Part shown: piece by piece, positions 1 to 10,573 of the stretch
Numbering within the stretch: the first letter of the stretch is position 1
How the letters are laid out: the number at the start of each line of letters is the position of its first letter
NCBI RefSeq assembly: GCF_030622045.1
Contig: NZ_CP130886.1
Coordinates: 1,240,001 to 1,304,000, forward strand
Length of the DNA stretch: 64,000 nucleotides
Direction of reading: 5' to 3'
DNA from: Planctellipticum variicoloris
Lineage (GTDB): Bacteria > Planctomycetota > Planctomycetia > Planctomycetales > Planctomycetaceae
Program-made: the position numbers and the translations under genes
The notes under the pieces: model-generated
What the model saw: only the letters and a program-made list of their open reading frames with translations
Told to the model about the DNA's origin: nothing
Databases searched by the model: none

Positions 1-1214
1 ACGAGTCGATCTGCATCGGGCCCGCGCAGGCGGCGGGCAGCTATCTGCTGATCAAGAACATCATCAGCGCGGCCGAGATCGGCAACGTTCAGGCGATCCA
101 TCCGGGCTACGGCTTCCTGGCTGAGAACGAGCACTTTGCCGAGGTCTGCCGGAGCTGCAACATCGAGTTCATCGGTCCGTCCGTGGACGCGATGTCCAAG
201 CTGGGGGACAAGGTCACGGCAAAGGAAATCGCCAAGGCGGCGAAAGTGCCGCTGGTTCCGGGGAGCGACGGACTGGTGGCGACTGAGGCCGAGGCGCTGC
301 AGATCGCCAACCGGATCGGTTATCCGGTGCTGATCAAGGCGACTGCCGGCGGAGGCGGCAAGGGGATGCGGGTTGCCCGCAATGACATTTCGCTGAAGAC
401 CGGGCTCAAGCAGGCGGCGATGGAAGCGGAGAAGGCGTTCAATAACGCCGGCGTTTACATCGAGAAGTACGTCGAGAATCCTCGACACGTCGAAGTCCAG
501 ATCATCGCCGACCTGCATGGCGAAGTGGTGCACCTGTGGGAGCGGGATTGCTCGACGCAGCGACGGCACCAGAAGCTGATCGAGGAATCGCCGGCTCCGA
601 ACCTGCCGCAGGCGGTGCGGGAGGAGATCTGCAAGTCGGCGGTGCGGCTGGTGAAGTCGGCGGGGTATACCAACGCGGGAACGGTTGAGTTCATCGTCGA
701 CAAAGACCACAACTTCTACTTCATCGAAGTGAATGCGCGGATTCAGGTCGAGCACCCGGTCAGCGAGCTGGTCACCGGGATCGATCTGATCCAGCAGCAG
801 ATCCGGGTCGCCGCGGGGGAACCGCTTCCCTGGAAGCAGCGGAACATTCCGTGCAACGGAGCGGCGATCGAAGTTCGGATCAATGCGGAGGATCCGGAGA
901 ATGATTTCCGCGGCTGCCCGGGACGGATTACAAAATTGCGAGTGCCGGGCGGGCATGGGGTGCGGTTTGATTCGCACGTCCACGAGGGATATTTCATTCC
1001 GCCGTACTATGATTCCATGATCGGCAAGCTGATCGTCTACAAGCCGACGCGGGAGGAGGCGATCGCCTGCCTGAAGCGTTGTCTGGACGAATTCGTGCTG
1101 GAAGGCGTGAAGACTTCGATTCCGCTGCTGAAGAAAATCTTGAACCAGGCGGCCTTCGTCGAGGGCCGGATGGACACGACGTTCGTTGAACAACATTTGG
1201 TGAGCAAGACATGA
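1..1214 (+). CDS. accC: Biotin carboxylase subunit of acetyl-CoA carboxylase (5' partial)
   Basis: This is the ATP-dependent carboxylase that loads CO2 onto the biotin of the carrier protein, the first step of fatty acid synthesis. The frame is open from base 3, so the N-terminus, with part of the first Rossmann-like domain, lies outside the window. Visible motifs are [10 protein letters not shown] near the edge, the glycine-rich ATP-grasp loop [12 protein letters not shown], the substrate motif [12 protein letters not shown], and the catalytic run [16 protein letters not shown]. The C-terminal biotin carboxylase domain follows ([10 protein letters not shown]). The last codon and stop overlap the start of the phosphofructokinase gene by 4 bases (ATGA), implying translational coupling. 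A pyruvate or propionyl carboxylase subunit is possible, but the length and the end right after the BC C-terminal domain fit a stand-alone AccC. The carrier gene accB is expected just upstream. Confidence 0.95.
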   Translation, partial: ESICIGPAQAAGSYLLIKNIISAAEIGNVQAIHPGYGFLAENEHFAEVCRSCNIEFIGPSVDAMSKLGDKVTAKEIAKAAKVPLVPGSDGLVATEAEALQIANRIGYPVLIKATAGGGGKGMRVARNDISLKTGLKQAAMEAEKAFNNAGVYIEKYVENPRHVEVQIIADLHGEVVHLWERDCSTQRRHQKLIEESPAPNLPQAVREEICKSAVRLVKSAGYTNAGTVEFIVDKDHNFYFIEVNARIQVEHPVSELVTGIDLIQQQIRVAAGEPLPWKQRNIPCNGAAIEVRINAEDPENDFRGCPGRITKLRVPGGHGVRFDSHVHEGYFIPPYYDSMIGKLIVYKPTREEAIACLKRCLDEFVLEGVKTSIPLLKKILNQAAFVEGRMDTTFVEQHLVSKT

Positions 1215-2242
1215 AAGTCGGCATTCTGACCGGCGGCGGCGACTGCCCCGGCCTGAACCCAGTCATTCGCGGCGTGGTTCGCACGGTTTGCAATGCAGGC
1301 GGCCAGGTGGTGGGTCTGCTGCAGGGGTGGCGCGGCGCGATCCAGGGGATCACGACCGAACTGACGATCGCGAACACCGACGACATCATTCACAAGGGTG
1401 GAACGATTCTCGGTTCGTCGCGGACGAATCCGTACAAGAAGGCCGAGGACGTTCAGCAACTGCTGGAAACGTACAAGACGCTGGGGCTCGACGCACTGGT
1501 CGCGATCGGCGGCGACGACACGCTGGGAGTGGCCAGCCGGCTGTATGCCGACCACAAGCTGAACACGGTCGGCTGTCCGAAGACGATCGACAACGATCTG
1601 AGCTGCACCGACGTGACGTTCGGGTTCGATACCGCGATCAACATCTGTATCGAGGCGATCGACCGGCTGCGGACGACTGCGGAGTCGCATCGGCGGATCA
1701 TCGTTGTCGAGACGATGGGGCGGCATGCGGGCTGGATTGCGTGCGAAACCGGAATGGCCGCGGCGGCGGACTACGTTCTCGTCCCCGAGGTTGAAGTCAA
1801 TCTGAAGCAGATGTGCGACGTGCTGCTGGCCCGGCGGGCCGCGGGTAAAATGTATGGCATCGTGGTCGTCAGCGAAGGAGCAGTCGTGACTCCCGAAGAG
1901 GGGCTGGTGACCACGAACGCCAAGATCGACGAATTCGGCCACGTCAGCCTGGGGGGCGTAGGGAACCTGGTCGCCGAGATCATCGAGAAGAAAACCGGGA
2001 TCGAAACCCGGTGCGTGGTGCTGGGGCACCTGCAGCGCGGCGGGACGCCGACGGCCTTCGACCGCGTGCTCGGCACCCGTCTGGGCGTTGGCGCCGGCCG
2101 GCTGGTGCTGGAGAAGAAGTTTGGTCGGATGATCGCTCTGCAGGGGACGTCGATCGTCGACGTGGCGCTGGCGGACGCGACCGGCAAACTGAAGACGCTG
2201 GATCCGCAGTTCTACCGCGATTCGGCCGAGTTCTTTACGTAA
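1211..2242 (+). CDS. 6-phosphofructokinase, predicted pyrophosphate-dependent
   Basis: The 343-residue protein phosphorylates fructose 6-phosphate in glycolysis, or runs in reverse if PPi-linked. Family motifs are GGGDCPGLN at residues 8-16, GGDDTLG at 100-106, PKTIDND at 123-129, TFGFDTA and [14 protein letters not shown] enzymes of the E. coli type carry Gly at both discriminating positions (GGDG and PGTIDND). Here they are Asp103 and Lys124, the pair established as the signature of PPi-dependent enzymes, so a reversible PPi-PFK is predicted. Start: ATG 1211 overlaps the accC stop, and the protein opens directly with the family's [12 protein letters not shown]-terminus. The assignment as a PFK is firm; phosphoryl-donor specificity is inferred from the two residues. 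Confidence 0.93.
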   Translation: MKVGILTGGGDCPGLNPVIRGVVRTVCNAGGQVVGLLQGWRGAIQGITTELTIANTDDIIHKGGTILGSSRTNPYKKAEDVQQLLETYKTLGLDALVAIGGDDTLGVASRLYADHKLNTVGCPKTIDNDLSCTDVTFGFDTAINICIEAIDRLRTTAESHRRIIVVETMGRHAGWIACETGMAAAADYVLVPEVEVNLKQMCDVLLARRAAGKMYGIVVVSEGAVVTPEEGLVTTNAKIDEFGHVSLGGVGNLVAEIIEKKTGIETRCVVLGHLQRGGTPTAFDRVLGTRLGVGAGRLVLEKKFGRMIALQGTSIVDVALADATGKLKTLDPQFYRDSAEFFT

Positions 2243-2307
2243 ATCAAGGTTGAGAAGAGATTTACCGCGGAGCGGCTGTGTTGTTGGTCAAGGTGGATTT
2301 GTGAGAT

Positions 2308-3714
<1,407 letters not shown>

Positions 3715-3810
3715 GGCTGCTTCCTGAAACCGTGGCGAGGTAGCCAATCGGCGGCTGGGGACTAGAATCTGGGGAGTGATGTTCCTCGTTTTCCCCGGAG
3801 CCTTCCCCCG

Positions 3811-5235
3811 ATGTCGGACCGACCCCGGACTCTTGGTGAACTGCGTCAGAGCGGCTATCAGTCTGTCAGCGTCAAGCAGGAGCTGCGGCGGAATCTGATC
3901 GGCAAGCTCCGGCGGGGGGAAACGCTGTTTCCCGGCATTCTGGGGTACGACGAGACCGTACTGCCGCAGATCGAGCACGCAATTCTATCGCAGCACGACA
4001 TGCTGTTTCTGGGCCTGCGGGGCCAGGGGAAGACCCGCATGCTGCGGATGCTGGTCACTCTGCTCGACGAGGCCATTCCTGTTGTCGTCGGCTCCGAGAT
4101 TCAGGACGATCCGCTGGCGCCGCTGTCGCGGTACGCCCGCGATCTGGTGGCGGTGAAGGGAGACGACGCTCCCGTCGAATGGATCGGCCGCGACCAGCGG
4201 TATCACGAAAAGCTGGCGACGCCGGATGTGACAATCGCCGATCTGATCGGCGAAGTCGATCTGGTCAAGCACGCCGAAGGGCGGCACCTGGCGAGTGAAG
4301 ACGTGATGCATTTCGGTCTGATTCCCCGGAGCCATCGGGGCATCTTCTGCATGAACGAGCTGCCCGATCTGAGCCCGAAGATTCAGGTGGGGCTGTTCAA
4401 CGTGCTGGAAGAACGGGACGTACAGATCCGCGGATTCACGGTCCGGCTGCCGCTGGATCTGTGCCTGGTGTTCAGCGCCAATCCGGAGGATTACACCAAC
4501 CGCGGGCGGATCGTGACGCCCTTGAAGGATCGAATTGGCAGCGTGATCCGGACGCACTATCCGCTGACGCGGGAACTGGGGATGGAGATTACCGCCCAGA
4601 ACGCGTGGGGCGACCGGGACGGAGCGCACGTCGTCGTGCCGGGATTCATGGCGGAAGTGGTCGAAGAAACGTCGCGTCTGGCCCGGACGAGTCCCCACGT
4701 GAACCCTGCCTCGGGGGTCAGCGTGCGGATGTCGGTGGCGAACTACGAAAACATGGTCTCCAGCGCCGAACGTCGGGCGATTCTGGCCGGGGCGGCGACG
4801 GCGGTCTGCCGGGTGAGCGATTTGAGTCAGCTTGCGGCGAGCACGCGCGGCAAGCTGGAACTGCTGATGAGCGAGGAGCCGGGACAGGAGGATCGGCTGC
4901 TGGAGCGGCTGATTCAGGAAGCGATCAAGAACGTCTTCGACCAGCGGTTCACCACGAAGCAGTTCCGGAACTTCGTGGAGCAGTTCGAAGGGGGGCGGAC
5001 GCTGGAGCTGCATGACCGGATGACGCCGGGGGAAGTGCTGAAGGCTGTCGACGGCTTCCGGGGATTCCGCGGTCAGATCGAGACGGCGGCTCGGGAACTG
5101 GCTCCGGAGTTGCAGACGGGGGAGACTGAAGAAGGGCTGCTGGCGGCGGTGGCGGAGTTTGTCGTGGAGGCGCTGCACAGCCACAACCGGTTGAACAAAA
5201 CGCCGAAGTCCGGGAGATCGGTTTACGGGAGTTAG
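3811..5235 (+). CDS. MoxR/ChlI-like AAA+ ATPase (magnesium-chelatase subunit I family)
   Basis: The 474-residue cytoplasmic AAA+ ATPase has a Walker A variant GLRGQGKTR at residues 68-76, a Walker B-like GIFCMNELPDL at about 177-187 followed by LSPKIQVGLFNVLEER, and the sensor-1 segment VFSANPEDYTNRGRI. This is the ChlI/MoxR layout in which an ATPase remodels a partner, usually a VWA-domain protein. Planctomycete homologues are often annotated as sigma-54-interacting regulators or magnesium chelatases. No VWA gene and no porphyrin pathway gene is next to it, so bacteriochlorophyll synthesis is unlikely and the partner is unknown. Start ATG 3811 is preceded by GGAG at about ten bases; a TAGAAT sequence at 3764-3769 could be a -10 element. 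It stands alone, with 474 gene-free bases downstream. Confidence 0.8.
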   Translation: MSDRPRTLGELRQSGYQSVSVKQELRRNLIGKLRRGETLFPGILGYDETVLPQIEHAILSQHDMLFLGLRGQGKTRMLRMLVTLLDEAIPVVVGSEIQDDPLAPLSRYARDLVAVKGDDAPVEWIGRDQRYHEKLATPDVTIADLIGEVDLVKHAEGRHLASEDVMHFGLIPRSHRGIFCMNELPDLSPKIQVGLFNVLEERDVQIRGFTVRLPLDLCLVFSANPEDYTNRGRIVTPLKDRIGSVIRTHYPLTRELGMEITAQNAWGDRDGAHVVVPGFMAEVVEETSRLARTSPHVNPASGVSVRMSVANYENMVSSAERRAILAGAATAVCRVSDLSQLAASTRGKLELLMSEEPGQEDRLLERLIQEAIKNVFDQRFTTKQFRNFVEQFEGGRTLELHDRMTPGEVLKAVDGFRGFRGQIETAARELAPELQTGETEEGLLAAVAEFVVEALHSHNRLNKTPKSGRSVYGS

Positions 5236-5709
5236 CGGTCTCTGCCGCGCGGGACGGGGGGGGCCGGCTGACTCCAGGCGGAATCGATTGGGAAGCTCCC
5301 GGCGGATCGAATTCCAGGATCTCTTAAAAGCTCGGCTTTTCCGCCGAATGCGTGCTGGAGATGGCGAACGAGGGGCCTGCGGCTGTCATTGGAGGCTGCG
5401 ACAAATGGCCTCAAGCGGCACGAGTTCGTATGTCCGCCACTCCGTGACGCCGTGCCTTCGGGATTTCCATCGATGGCGTGACGCACGCGACGCTTGAGAT
5501 GCGCGCTCATGATCCGCCTGGTATCGCCGCGGGGAACGCTGCGCTGCTCAGTCGACGGATCGCGGCCGTCTGTTACAACGGGACGGCCTGAATGATTGTG
5601 CCGTCCGCCCGGCCGTTTCCCTTCCTTTTTCCCGTCCTGCGGACGGGGTATCATCCGGAGTACGGCGAGAGGGGCATCCGGGCGGCATTTTCGGCGAAAG
5701 ACTGGATTT
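5236..5709. other. Intergenic region without recognisable feature
   Basis: This stretch separates the MoxR-like ATPase from rhamnulokinase. Short open frames on both strands have no family resemblance and no ribosome site. I see no clear repeat or terminator here. It presumably carries the rhamnulokinase promoter, but no convincing -35/-10 pair was found. Confidence 0.5.
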
Positions 5710-7206
5710 ATGGCGGAATCGTGCTATCTGGCGATCGATCTCGGCGCCGAGAGCGGCCGGCTCATGGCGGGACTGTTTAACGGCCAAACGATCCGTCTGG
5801 AGGAGATTCACCGGTTTTCGAACGGGCCGGTACACGTTGCGGAAACGCTGCGGTGGGATGTGATCCGGCTGTGGTCGGAGATCCAGATCGGGCTGGCGAA
5901 GGCGGCGTCGCGGTTCGGTCAGTCGATCGTGTCGGTGGGGGTCGACACCTGGGGGGTCGACTATGTGCTGCTGTCGAAGACGGGGGAGATCCTGGGGCAG
6001 CCGTATCACTATCGCGACGTCCGGACCAGCGGGATGCTGGATTATGCGTTTTCGCGGGCGCCGCGGTCGGAGATTTTCGCCCAGACCGGGTTGCAGTTCA
6101 TGGAGATCAATTCGCTGTATCAGCTTGTGGCGATGCAGCGGACGAATGGGCCGTTGCTGGCGCTCGCCGACAAGTTTCTGATGATGCCCGACTTCTTCCA
6201 CTGGCTGCTGTGCGGGAGCAAGGTGGTCGAGTTTACGAACGCGACGACTTCGCAGTGTTTTCATCCGGTGGAGCGCAACTGGTCGTACGACATGCTGCGG
6301 CGGCTGGAGCTGCCGACGGACATGTTTCCGGAGGTTGTTCCGCCGGGAACGAAGCTGGGGCGATTGCGGGAGAGCGTGGCCCGGCGGGCGGGTTTGCCGC
6401 GGCTCGACGTGGTGGCGCCGGCGACGCACGACACCGGCGCGGCGATTGCGGCGGTTCCGACCGATCACACAGGTTCGGCCAACTGGGCATACATCAGCAG
6501 CGGCACGTGGTCGCTGATGGGGCTGGAAGTGCAGCACGCGGTGCTGTCGCAGCGCGCGCTGGAGTTGAATGTCACGAACGAAGGCGGGATCGACGGGACA
6601 TACCGGCTGCTGAAGAACATTATGGGGCTCTGGCTGGTGCAGCAGTGCCGACGGTCGTTCGAGCGGGGCGGGGCGTCGTACGATTATGGGTTGCTGACGC
6701 AGATTGCGCGCGACGCGCATGCGTTCCGGTGTTTCGTCGATCCGGATGCCCGGGAGTTTCTGGCGCCGGAGGATATGCCTTCGGCGATCTGCAGTTGGGC
6801 GCAGGCAAGCGGGCAGGAGGCGCCGGACAGCGAGGGGCAGATCATCCGGTGCTGCCTGGAGAGTCTGGCGCTGAAGTACCGGCAGGTGTTGAACTGGCTG
6901 GAAGAGCTGTCGGGCGAGCGGGTGGAGGTGATCCACATTGTCGGCGGCGGCACGCAGAACGAGCTGCTGAATCAGTTTACGGCGAACGCGTGCGGCCGGC
7001 CGGTTGTGACCGGGCCGATTGAAGCGACTGCGCTGGGTAACGTGCTGGTACAGGCGCGGACGGCGGGCGAGATCGGTTCGCTGGCCGAGATCCGGAGCGT
7101 GGTCCGGGCGTCGTCCGCCGTGAAGCGTTACGAGCCGCAGGACACGTTTGCCTGGGACGATGCGTACGGTCGATTCCGGGATTTGCTGCAGCGAACGAAG
7201 TCGTGA
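5710..7206 (+). CDS. rhaB: Rhamnulokinase (FGGY carbohydrate kinase)
   Basis: This 498-residue enzyme phosphorylates L-rhamnulose to L-rhamnulose 1-phosphate with ATP in rhamnose catabolism. Rhamnulokinase-type motifs are [10 protein letters not shown] at the N-terminus (phosphate 1), [33 protein letters not shown] with the catalytic Asp, [13 protein letters not shown], and [20 protein letters not shown]. The last two separate rhamnulokinase from xylulokinase and glycerol kinase. The frame is open further upstream, but the family's N-terminus begins at ATG 5710; the 38 codons before it are Arg/Pro-rich and unlike the family. No rhaA, rhaD or fucose genes are adjacent, so the rest of the pathway must lie elsewhere. 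The downstream gene purQ is 40 bases away and functionally unrelated. Confidence 0.93.
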   Translation: MAESCYLAIDLGAESGRLMAGLFNGQTIRLEEIHRFSNGPVHVAETLRWDVIRLWSEIQIGLAKAASRFGQSIVSVGVDTWGVDYVLLSKTGEILGQPYHYRDVRTSGMLDYAFSRAPRSEIFAQTGLQFMEINSLYQLVAMQRTNGPLLALADKFLMMPDFFHWLLCGSKVVEFTNATTSQCFHPVERNWSYDMLRRLELPTDMFPEVVPPGTKLGRLRESVARRAGLPRLDVVAPATHDTGAAIAAVPTDHTGSANWAYISSGTWSLMGLEVQHAVLSQRALELNVTNEGGIDGTYRLLKNIMGLWLVQQCRRSFERGGASYDYGLLTQIARDAHAFRCFVDPDAREFLAPEDMPSAICSWAQASGQEAPDSEGQIIRCCLESLALKYRQVLNWLEELSGERVEVIHIVGGGTQNELLNQFTANACGRPVVTGPIEATALGNVLVQARTAGEIGSLAEIRSVVRASSAVKRYEPQDTFAWDDAYGRFRDLLQRTKS

Positions 7207-7246
7207 ATTTCGCAGAGATTTGAGTCCTTTTTAGACGAGTGGTTTC

Positions 7247-8059
7247 ATGCCCGCCCCCCGCGTCTGCGTCCTTCGTGCTCCCGGCACCAACTGCGACCCC
7301 GAGACTGCGTTCGCCTTCGAGAACTGCGGAGGGCGTCCGGAGCGGGTGCATCTGTTTCGACTGCTCGAGCAGCCGACGCTGCTCGACGAGTTTCAGGTGC
7401 TGTGCGTTCCGGGGGGGTTCAGTTACGGGGACGATATCGGGGCCGGAGTGATTTTTGGATCCGAGCTGCGGACCCGTCTGGGGGACGCGGTCCAGCGATT
7501 TCTGCAGGCGGACAAGCTGGCGCTGGGGATCTGCAACGGGTTTCAGACGTTGTTGAAGGCGGGAGTGCTGCCGGGGGGCGCGGCAGGCTGGAGCACGGGG
7601 GGGCGCGAGCAGGCGACGGCCACGCTGACCTGGAACAACAACGGCAAGTACACGGCACGCTGGGTGCGGTTGCGGGTAGCGGCTGCGAACAATGTGTTCC
7701 TGCGGGGGATGACGGAGATTGATGTTCCCATCGCGCATGCGGAAGGTCGGCTGGTGGTGTCCGATCCGGCGTTGATCGAACAGTGGCGGAGTTCGGGGCA
7801 GGTTGCGTTGCAGTATATTCCGTGGGCGGGGACCGACGGGGCGTCGCATCCGGTCAACGAGCGCTGGGCGGCCAATCCGAACGGCGCGGTCGGGGACATT
7901 GCGGGGCTGGGGGATCCGTCGGGGCGGGTGCTGGGGCTGATGCCGCACCCGGAGCGATTTCTGTTTGCGACGCAACATCCGCACTGGACGCGACTTGGAA
8001 TGAAGGGTGAAGGGGCGGGCATGCAAGTCTTCCGCAACGCGGTAGAATACTTCCGGTAG
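7247..8059 (+). CDS. purQ: Phosphoribosylformylglycinamidine synthase, glutaminase subunit
   Basis: PurQ releases ammonia from glutamine for the fourth step of purine synthesis (FGAR to FGAM), working with PurL and PurS. The 270-residue protein is a class I glutamine amidotransferase. The N-terminal LRAPGTNCD motif, the oxyanion segment VPGGFSYGDD (about 54-63), nucleophile Cys96 in LGICNGFQ and the His234/Glu236 pair in LMPHPERF are all present. It is about 40 residues longer than the Bacillus PurQ, as in lineages with a larger glutaminase subunit. Start ATG 7247 sits just before the family N-terminus. No purL or purS gene is nearby; purB and guaA occur in the same window but are not linked to it. 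A dispersed palindromic repeat follows its stop. Confidence 0.95.
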   Translation: MPAPRVCVLRAPGTNCDPETAFAFENCGGRPERVHLFRLLEQPTLLDEFQVLCVPGGFSYGDDIGAGVIFGSELRTRLGDAVQRFLQADKLALGICNGFQTLLKAGVLPGGAAGWSTGGREQATATLTWNNNGKYTARWVRLRVAAANNVFLRGMTEIDVPIAHAEGRLVVSDPALIEQWRSSGQVALQYIPWAGTDGASHPVNERWAANPNGAVGDIAGLGDPSGRVLGLMPHPERFLFATQHPHWTRLGMKGEGAGMQVFRNAVEYFR

Positions 8060-8070
8060 GAAGATTGGTC

Positions 8071-8197
8071 CTCGTCCCCAGGCTCCCGCCTGGGAACGCC
8101 TTCTTCCGAGGCTCCACCTCGTCTGCCGTCTGACCGCCAACCAGAAGGACGCTGAGCGTCCAAAGACGGCATTTCCACGCGGAGCCTGGGAATGCGG
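8071..8197. repeat. Dispersed palindromic element, family 1 copy A
   Basis: It contains the hairpin CCCAGGCTCCCGCCTGGG, then CGAGGCTCCACCTCG, then GGACGCTGAGCGTCC, and ends with a decayed inverse of the first hairpin. The same order and spacing appear at 17799-17938. The two ends are inverted relative to each other, as in a MITE-like element or REPIN. It lies directly after purQ and may act as its transcription end. Confidence 0.85.
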
Positions 8198-8234
8198 AAA
8201 GAGAATTCGTCGGTTGTGTCGAAGGGAGGCTGTC

Positions 8235-8588
8235 ATGTCGGCGTGTGAACTGACTGCGAAACGTTGCGTTCCGTGCGAAGGGGGCGTTCCGAAGCTGACG
8301 CCGGAGGAGGCGGGCGGATTGCTGGCGAGCGTTCCCGGCTGGTCGATCGTGCACAATGGCGAGCGGATCCGGCGGGAGTGGACGGTCAAGCATTTCCGGG
8401 CGGGGATGGCGTTCTTCAACCGCGTTACGGAAGTGGCCGAGAGCGAGGGGCATCACCCCGATCTGCACCTTGTCGGTTACCGGAACGTGGCGATCGAGAT
8501 CTGGACGCACGCGATCGGCGGCTTGTCCGAGAACGATTTCATCCTGGCGGCGAAGATCGATCAGTTGCCGGTGGAATTGAAGAGCTGA
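8235..8588 (+). CDS. Pterin-4a-carbinolamine dehydratase
   Basis: The 117-residue protein dehydrates 4a-hydroxytetrahydropterin, recycling the cofactor of aromatic amino acid hydroxylases; some bacterial members serve molybdopterin or unknown roles. The family core is clear: LTPEEAGGLLASVPGWS, then FNRVTEVAESEGHHPDLHL with the catalytic His73/His74, then VAIEIWTHAIGGLSENDF with His92. A CVPCEGG segment at residues 11-17 forms a CxxC pair often seen at the N-terminus of this family. Start: ATG 8235 has GGGAGG seven bases upstream; an earlier ATG at 8214 has no such site. No phenylalanine hydroxylase gene is adjacent, so the pathway partner is not shown here. Confidence 0.92.
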   Translation: MSACELTAKRCVPCEGGVPKLTPEEAGGLLASVPGWSIVHNGERIRREWTVKHFRAGMAFFNRVTEVAESEGHHPDLHLVGYRNVAIEIWTHAIGGLSENDFILAAKIDQLPVELKS

Positions 8589-8679
8589 CGGGTGGGGGCA
8601 CCGAGTCTTTGGCAGGACGGGATGTTGGCGTTGGAATTCTTCAGGACGCAGTCCTGGAACCGATCGCCGAAGACTTGGC

Positions 8680-9402
8680 CTATTCGGCTTTCTTCACTGA
8701 GAAATCGATGATCAGCGGCAGATGATCCGACGCGTCGCGAGTCAGCTTGGTCTGCGCGACACGGGCATGTTCGATCTGGACCTTCCTGCAGCAGAAGGCT
8801 TTGTCGAGCGAACCCATTGGCAGGTACGCCGGGAATGAGCGAAAGCGTGAGGCCGGCGCGGTGACGTGGTGAAAGCCGTGGACGGCGAACGGTCCGTTGG
8901 CGAGCGTGTTCCGCCAGTCGTTGCTGTCGCCGATGATCAACGTCGGGAGGGCTGCGGACTGTCGAAACAGGTGGTGTTCGAGGAACCGTCGGACCTGCCA
9001 GTGGCGCTCGACTTCGGCGAGGCCGAGGTGCCAGTTGACGATCCGGACCGGCCCTTCGGGGGTTTCGACGATCGCCAGTTGACCGCCGCGCGGCTTCCGC
9101 GATCGGAGGGTCAGCGAAATCTGATGCTGTTCGAGGAACGGCCAGCGGCTGAGCATCAGGTTTCCGTACCCCCCTTCTTTCAGCTTGACGTTGAGCTGAT
9201 AGAGTTTGTTGACGGCGTTCAACTGCTCGGCGAGGAGTTCGGGCTGGTTGTGGTGCCGCGAGCGAGCGACGTTCCGGTCGACTTCCTGGAGGCAGATGAA
9301 GTCGGGGGCTTCGTGCTGGATGACACCGACGATTCGCTCCAGGCGATAGCGACGGTCGCGTCCGCCGATTCCCTTATGAATGTTGTAGCTGAGTATCCGC
9401 AT
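8680..9402 (-). CDS. Endonuclease/exonuclease/phosphatase family protein (cytoplasmic)
   Basis: The 240-residue Mg-dependent phosphodiesterase-fold protein contains the EEP landmarks: LSYNIHKGIGG (metal-binding Asn), ICLQEVDRN (catalytic Glu), NWHLGLAE (active-site His), IIGDSNDW (Asp/Asn pair) and the C-terminal SDHLPLI. No signal peptide is visible, since the first residues are already the core beta strand. Substrates in this superfamily range from DNA to phosphoinositides and cannot be chosen from sequence. It diverges from the gene at 9627, a secreted member of the same superfamily, with 224 bases between the starts. The pair looks like an old duplication with one copy sent to the cell envelope. 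Confidence 0.9.
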   Translation of the reverse strand: MRILSYNIHKGIGGRDRRYRLERIVGVIQHEAPDFICLQEVDRNVARSRHHNQPELLAEQLNAVNKLYQLNVKLKEGGYGNLMLSRWPFLEQHQISLTLRSRKPRGGQLAIVETPEGPVRIVNWHLGLAEVERHWQVRRFLEHHLFRQSAALPTLIIGDSNDWRNTLANGPFAVHGFHHVTAPASRFRSFPAYLPMGSLDKAFCCRKVQIEHARVAQTKLTRDASDHLPLIIDFSVKKAE

Positions 9403-9626
9403 GGCGCTCCAGCATCCTGCCGTGATCGGCGCGGCTGCTCGTGAGCCGAACGCCGACGGGTCTGAATCTATTCAAGGCTGCGCGTCGTTTTCCGGCAAGT
9501 CTGACTTCGGAGGAATTTCGAGGCCGTTGCCGTTTGGAGATTGCAGGGTTGCCGTAGACTCTGCGAAATTGATGACGGCGTTTCCTGCCGAATTCACGTC
9601 GATCGGATGGCGCGAGAGGGCGATTC

Positions 9627-10427
9627 ATGTTGCGTTTACTGCTGGCCGCTCCGCTGGTGACGTTTTTGATCGGCGACCTTGCCGCGCAGGCTCCGGTCCG
9701 GACCTTGCGAGTGGTGACGTATAATATTCATCACGGGCTGGGGACCGATCAGGAATTGAATCTCGGGCGGATTGCGGAGGTGCTGAGGGCGGCTCGACCG
9801 GACATTGTGTCGCTGCAGGAGGTCGACGTCCGGACGCGGCGGACGTATCGCGAGGACCAGGCGGCTGCGCTCGGAACTCAGCTCGGCATGTACGTCGGCT
9901 TCGGAAAGGCCATCACGTACGACGAGGGGGACTTCGGCAATTGCATCCTGTCGAAGGCGCCGATCGAAGAGTTTCAGGCTTATCCGCTGACGACGATTGC
10001 GGGGCACGAGGCCCGTTGTGTGGCCGTTGCCCGGATTCGAATTGGCGGAATCGGACCGCAGATTCAGTTTCTGTCGACGCACCTCGACCACGCCTTGGAA
10101 GGGGTTCGCATGGATCAGGCCCATTCGCTGGGAAAGGTCATGTCCAGGCTGCCGCGGCAGCCGATGATTCTGGCGGGCGACATGAACGCGGCGCCAGATT
10201 CAAAGACGCTGCGCCGGCTTCTGGGTTCCTGGACTGACAGCGGCCCGGAGAAGGGCGGATTCACGTTCCCGGCGGTCAACCCGTCCTCCCGGATCGACTA
10301 CATCCTGTACCGGAACGCTCCCGGCTGGAAAATCCGGGAGCAGCAAGTGATCGACCAGACGGTCGCTTCGGATCATCGACCGGTGTTGACGGTCTTTGAG
10401 TTCCCGGACACGCCCGAGAATCGATAG
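9627..10427 (+). CDS. Endonuclease/exonuclease/phosphatase family protein (secreted)
   Basis: The 266-residue protein has a hydrophobic N-terminus of about 20 residues ending in DLAAQA, which looks like a Sec signal with an AxA-type cleavage site, followed by a complete EEP domain: VTYNIHHGLG, IVSLQEVDVRT, FLSTHLDHA, ILAGDMNAAPDS and SDHRPVLTVF. The active-site Asn, Glu, His, Asp/Asn and terminal Asp-His are all kept, so it should be active outside the cytoplasm. Substrates could be nucleic acids, phospholipids or sugar phosphates. Start ATG 9627 begins right at the signal peptide. It shares the intergenic region with its cytoplasmic paralogue at 8680-9402. Confidence 0.88.
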   Translation: MLRLLLAAPLVTFLIGDLAAQAPVRTLRVVTYNIHHGLGTDQELNLGRIAEVLRAARPDIVSLQEVDVRTRRTYREDQAAALGTQLGMYVGFGKAITYDEGDFGNCILSKAPIEEFQAYPLTTIAGHEARCVAVARIRIGGIGPQIQFLSTHLDHALEGVRMDQAHSLGKVMSRLPRQPMILAGDMNAAPDSKTLRRLLGSWTDSGPEKGGFTFPAVNPSSRIDYILYRNAPGWKIREQQVIDQTVASDHRPVLTVFEFPDTPENR

Positions 10428-10573
10428 CGAATTTTCCCGGGGTGGAGGCATCGGCAAGAGCCCGACGCCTCGATGGGCATTGCAGGTTCCACAGGATCGA
10501 GCAGGCTGGGAAGTCCCGTCGGAACGTCTTATACTGCTTGCGGTTTCGCCCGCAAGGACAGGATTGCGTCCGT

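Noticed and set aside
5232-5654. Minus-strand frame of 140 codons in the gap before rhamnulokinase
   Set aside because: No family resemblance, no ribosome site, Arg/Pro/Ser-rich composition.
8041-8230. Short open frames across the family 1 repeat
   Set aside because: Their translations recur at 17674-18040 only because the DNA repeat recurs; such frames are often mis-annotated as small hypothetical proteins.
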